Below, in pieces: positions 46,362 through 46,851 of a DNA stretch of 46,851 nucleotides. Location: positions 1 through 46,851 of IMG/VR virus record IMGVR_UViG_3300020165_003481. One strand, given 5' to 3'. This stretch comes from a virus. A program made the translations under genes and the position numbers. The first letter of the stretch is position 1, and every line of letters starts with the position of its first letter. The notes below the pieces were generated by a model. The model ran no database searches. It worked only from the letters and a program-made list of their open reading frames with translations, and had not been told where the DNA came from.

Positions 46362-46851
46362 GAGTTTAAAAAATCCTTCCAGTTACGAACAACTGATTCA
46401 TTTGTTTGCATATGCGATGGTTGACGAGCATTGATAAACTGAGCCAACACTCTGTTGAACACCACGTTAAGGTTGTCTTCATCGTCCATCTCGCCCTCTA
46501 CAAGCTCGACAAACAATCCAGTCATAATATCAGGCGCGTCAGCATTTATCGAGAATATAGTGACAATTTTAGCCTCTCCAGCATGCTCTAATGTTTTAAC
46601 TTCCATATCTAAGTAATATTCAGTATTCTCTTCTTTTCTTGGAGCTTCAAGCAATTGTTTTTTCAATTGAATTTTGAAATCATAAGAATCAAGAATCTGC
46701 ATAAGCACTTCCATACCTAATCCTAAATCTTCTGGATCATAATAGTGAGAGTATCTTGCGGTGCATTCATATGACGCGTCATAGTCTCCATCAGTCTCAA
46801 TATCCCATTCATAGGAGGTAAGAATACCATCTTCAATCGCTACGGCTAGAT
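46358..46851 (-). CDS. Hypothetical protein, at least 164 aa (5' end off window)
   Basis: The frame stays open from the TGA at 46358-46360 to the right edge. It has no start codon in the window that has to be used: several ATGs occur within it (such as 46714 and 46702), but a further ~45 residues of plausible protein lie upstream (AIEDGILTSYEWDIETDGDY, SHYYDPEDLGLGMEV). It is acidic and helical. The extreme C-terminus, ESVVRNWKDFLNS, echoes the NWRxxL pattern of the leaders beside it. Confidence 0.6.
   Translation of the reverse strand, partial: LAVAIEDGILTSYEWDIETDGDYDASYECTARYSHYYDPEDLGLGMEVLMQILDSYDFKIQLKKQLLEAPRKEENTEYYLDMEVKTLEHAGEAKIVTIFSINADAPDIMTGLFVELVEGEMDDEDNLNVVFNRVLAQFINARQPSHMQTNESVVRNWKDFLNS

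Noticed and set aside
1-46851. CRISPR array, insertion sequence, or prophage attachment site
   Set aside because: I saw no regularly spaced repeats, no transposase or integrase gene and no terminal inverted repeats in the window.

Overview
The window is part of the genome of a large tailed phage, a T4-like contractile-tailed virus (myovirus) and probably marine. It is not bacterial chromosome. The evidence is a run of T4-type late genes (gp6 and gp25 baseplate wedge homologues, an M15-peptidase hub-like protein, a gp55-like late sigma factor), the accessory genes usual in marine T4-like phages (PhoH, UV endonuclease, PD-(D/E)XK nuclease, HNH endonuclease), very tight packing with ATGA or TAATG stop/start overlaps, and an AT-rich sequence. 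Every gene, both tRNAs and the tmRNA lie on the minus strand, so transcription runs from high to low coordinates. I cannot name the host.

Layout in transcription order (right to left). (1) 46.85-38.08 kb: small virion-type or hypothetical genes. Several unrelated proteins begin with nearly the same 14-residue leader (MKLxLENWxxxIxE), which looks like a T4 capsid-targeting sequence cut by a prohead protease. This block also holds a HAD phosphatase, an HExxH protein continuous with an acidic low-complexity region, and a 658-aa protein joining a ligase-type nucleotidyltransferase to an HxGH-type nucleotidylyltransferase. (2) 38.06-33.3 kb: a sigma70-like promoter, then a Fis-like helix-turn-helix protein, a thioredoxin-like lipoprotein, a complete one-piece tmRNA with its own tag (ANNNLHFAQRLAA), a permuted papain-like protein, a cytidylyltransferase-like protein, an HNH nuclease, two tRNA-Asn(GUU) genes, and a structured RNA region with a possible pseudoknot. 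(3) 33.36-29.2 kb: UV damage endonuclease, PIN-PhoH, a metallopeptidase-like protein and a RecB/Cas4-like nuclease, served by further sigma70-like promoters. (4) 29.2-12.98 kb: nineteen overlapping genes for surface-glycan synthesis. (5) 12.99-9.6 kb: small genes, the late sigma factor and a hub/peptidase protein. (6) 9.5 kb to the left edge: baseplate and virion structure, including a 2,435-aa protein.

The glycan block is the most striking part. It encodes glycosyltransferases, GDP-mannose 4,6-dehydratase, a GalE-like epimerase, a short-chain dehydrogenase, a half-length DegT aminotransferase, two cupins, two methyltransferases, an HpcH/HpaI aldolase, a phosphosugar isomerase-HAD fusion, a HAD-sugar nucleotidyltransferase fusion, a CMP-sialate-synthetase-like enzyme, a protein with GT29 sialyltransferase motifs and a second GNGPSL-type protein. 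Together they could make and attach an activated acidic sugar (sialate-like or heptose-like), either to remodel the infected cell's surface or to decorate the virion. That role is inference. Apart from the tmRNA and the RNA region 33.85-33.95 kb, no stretch longer than about 150 bases lacks a gene.
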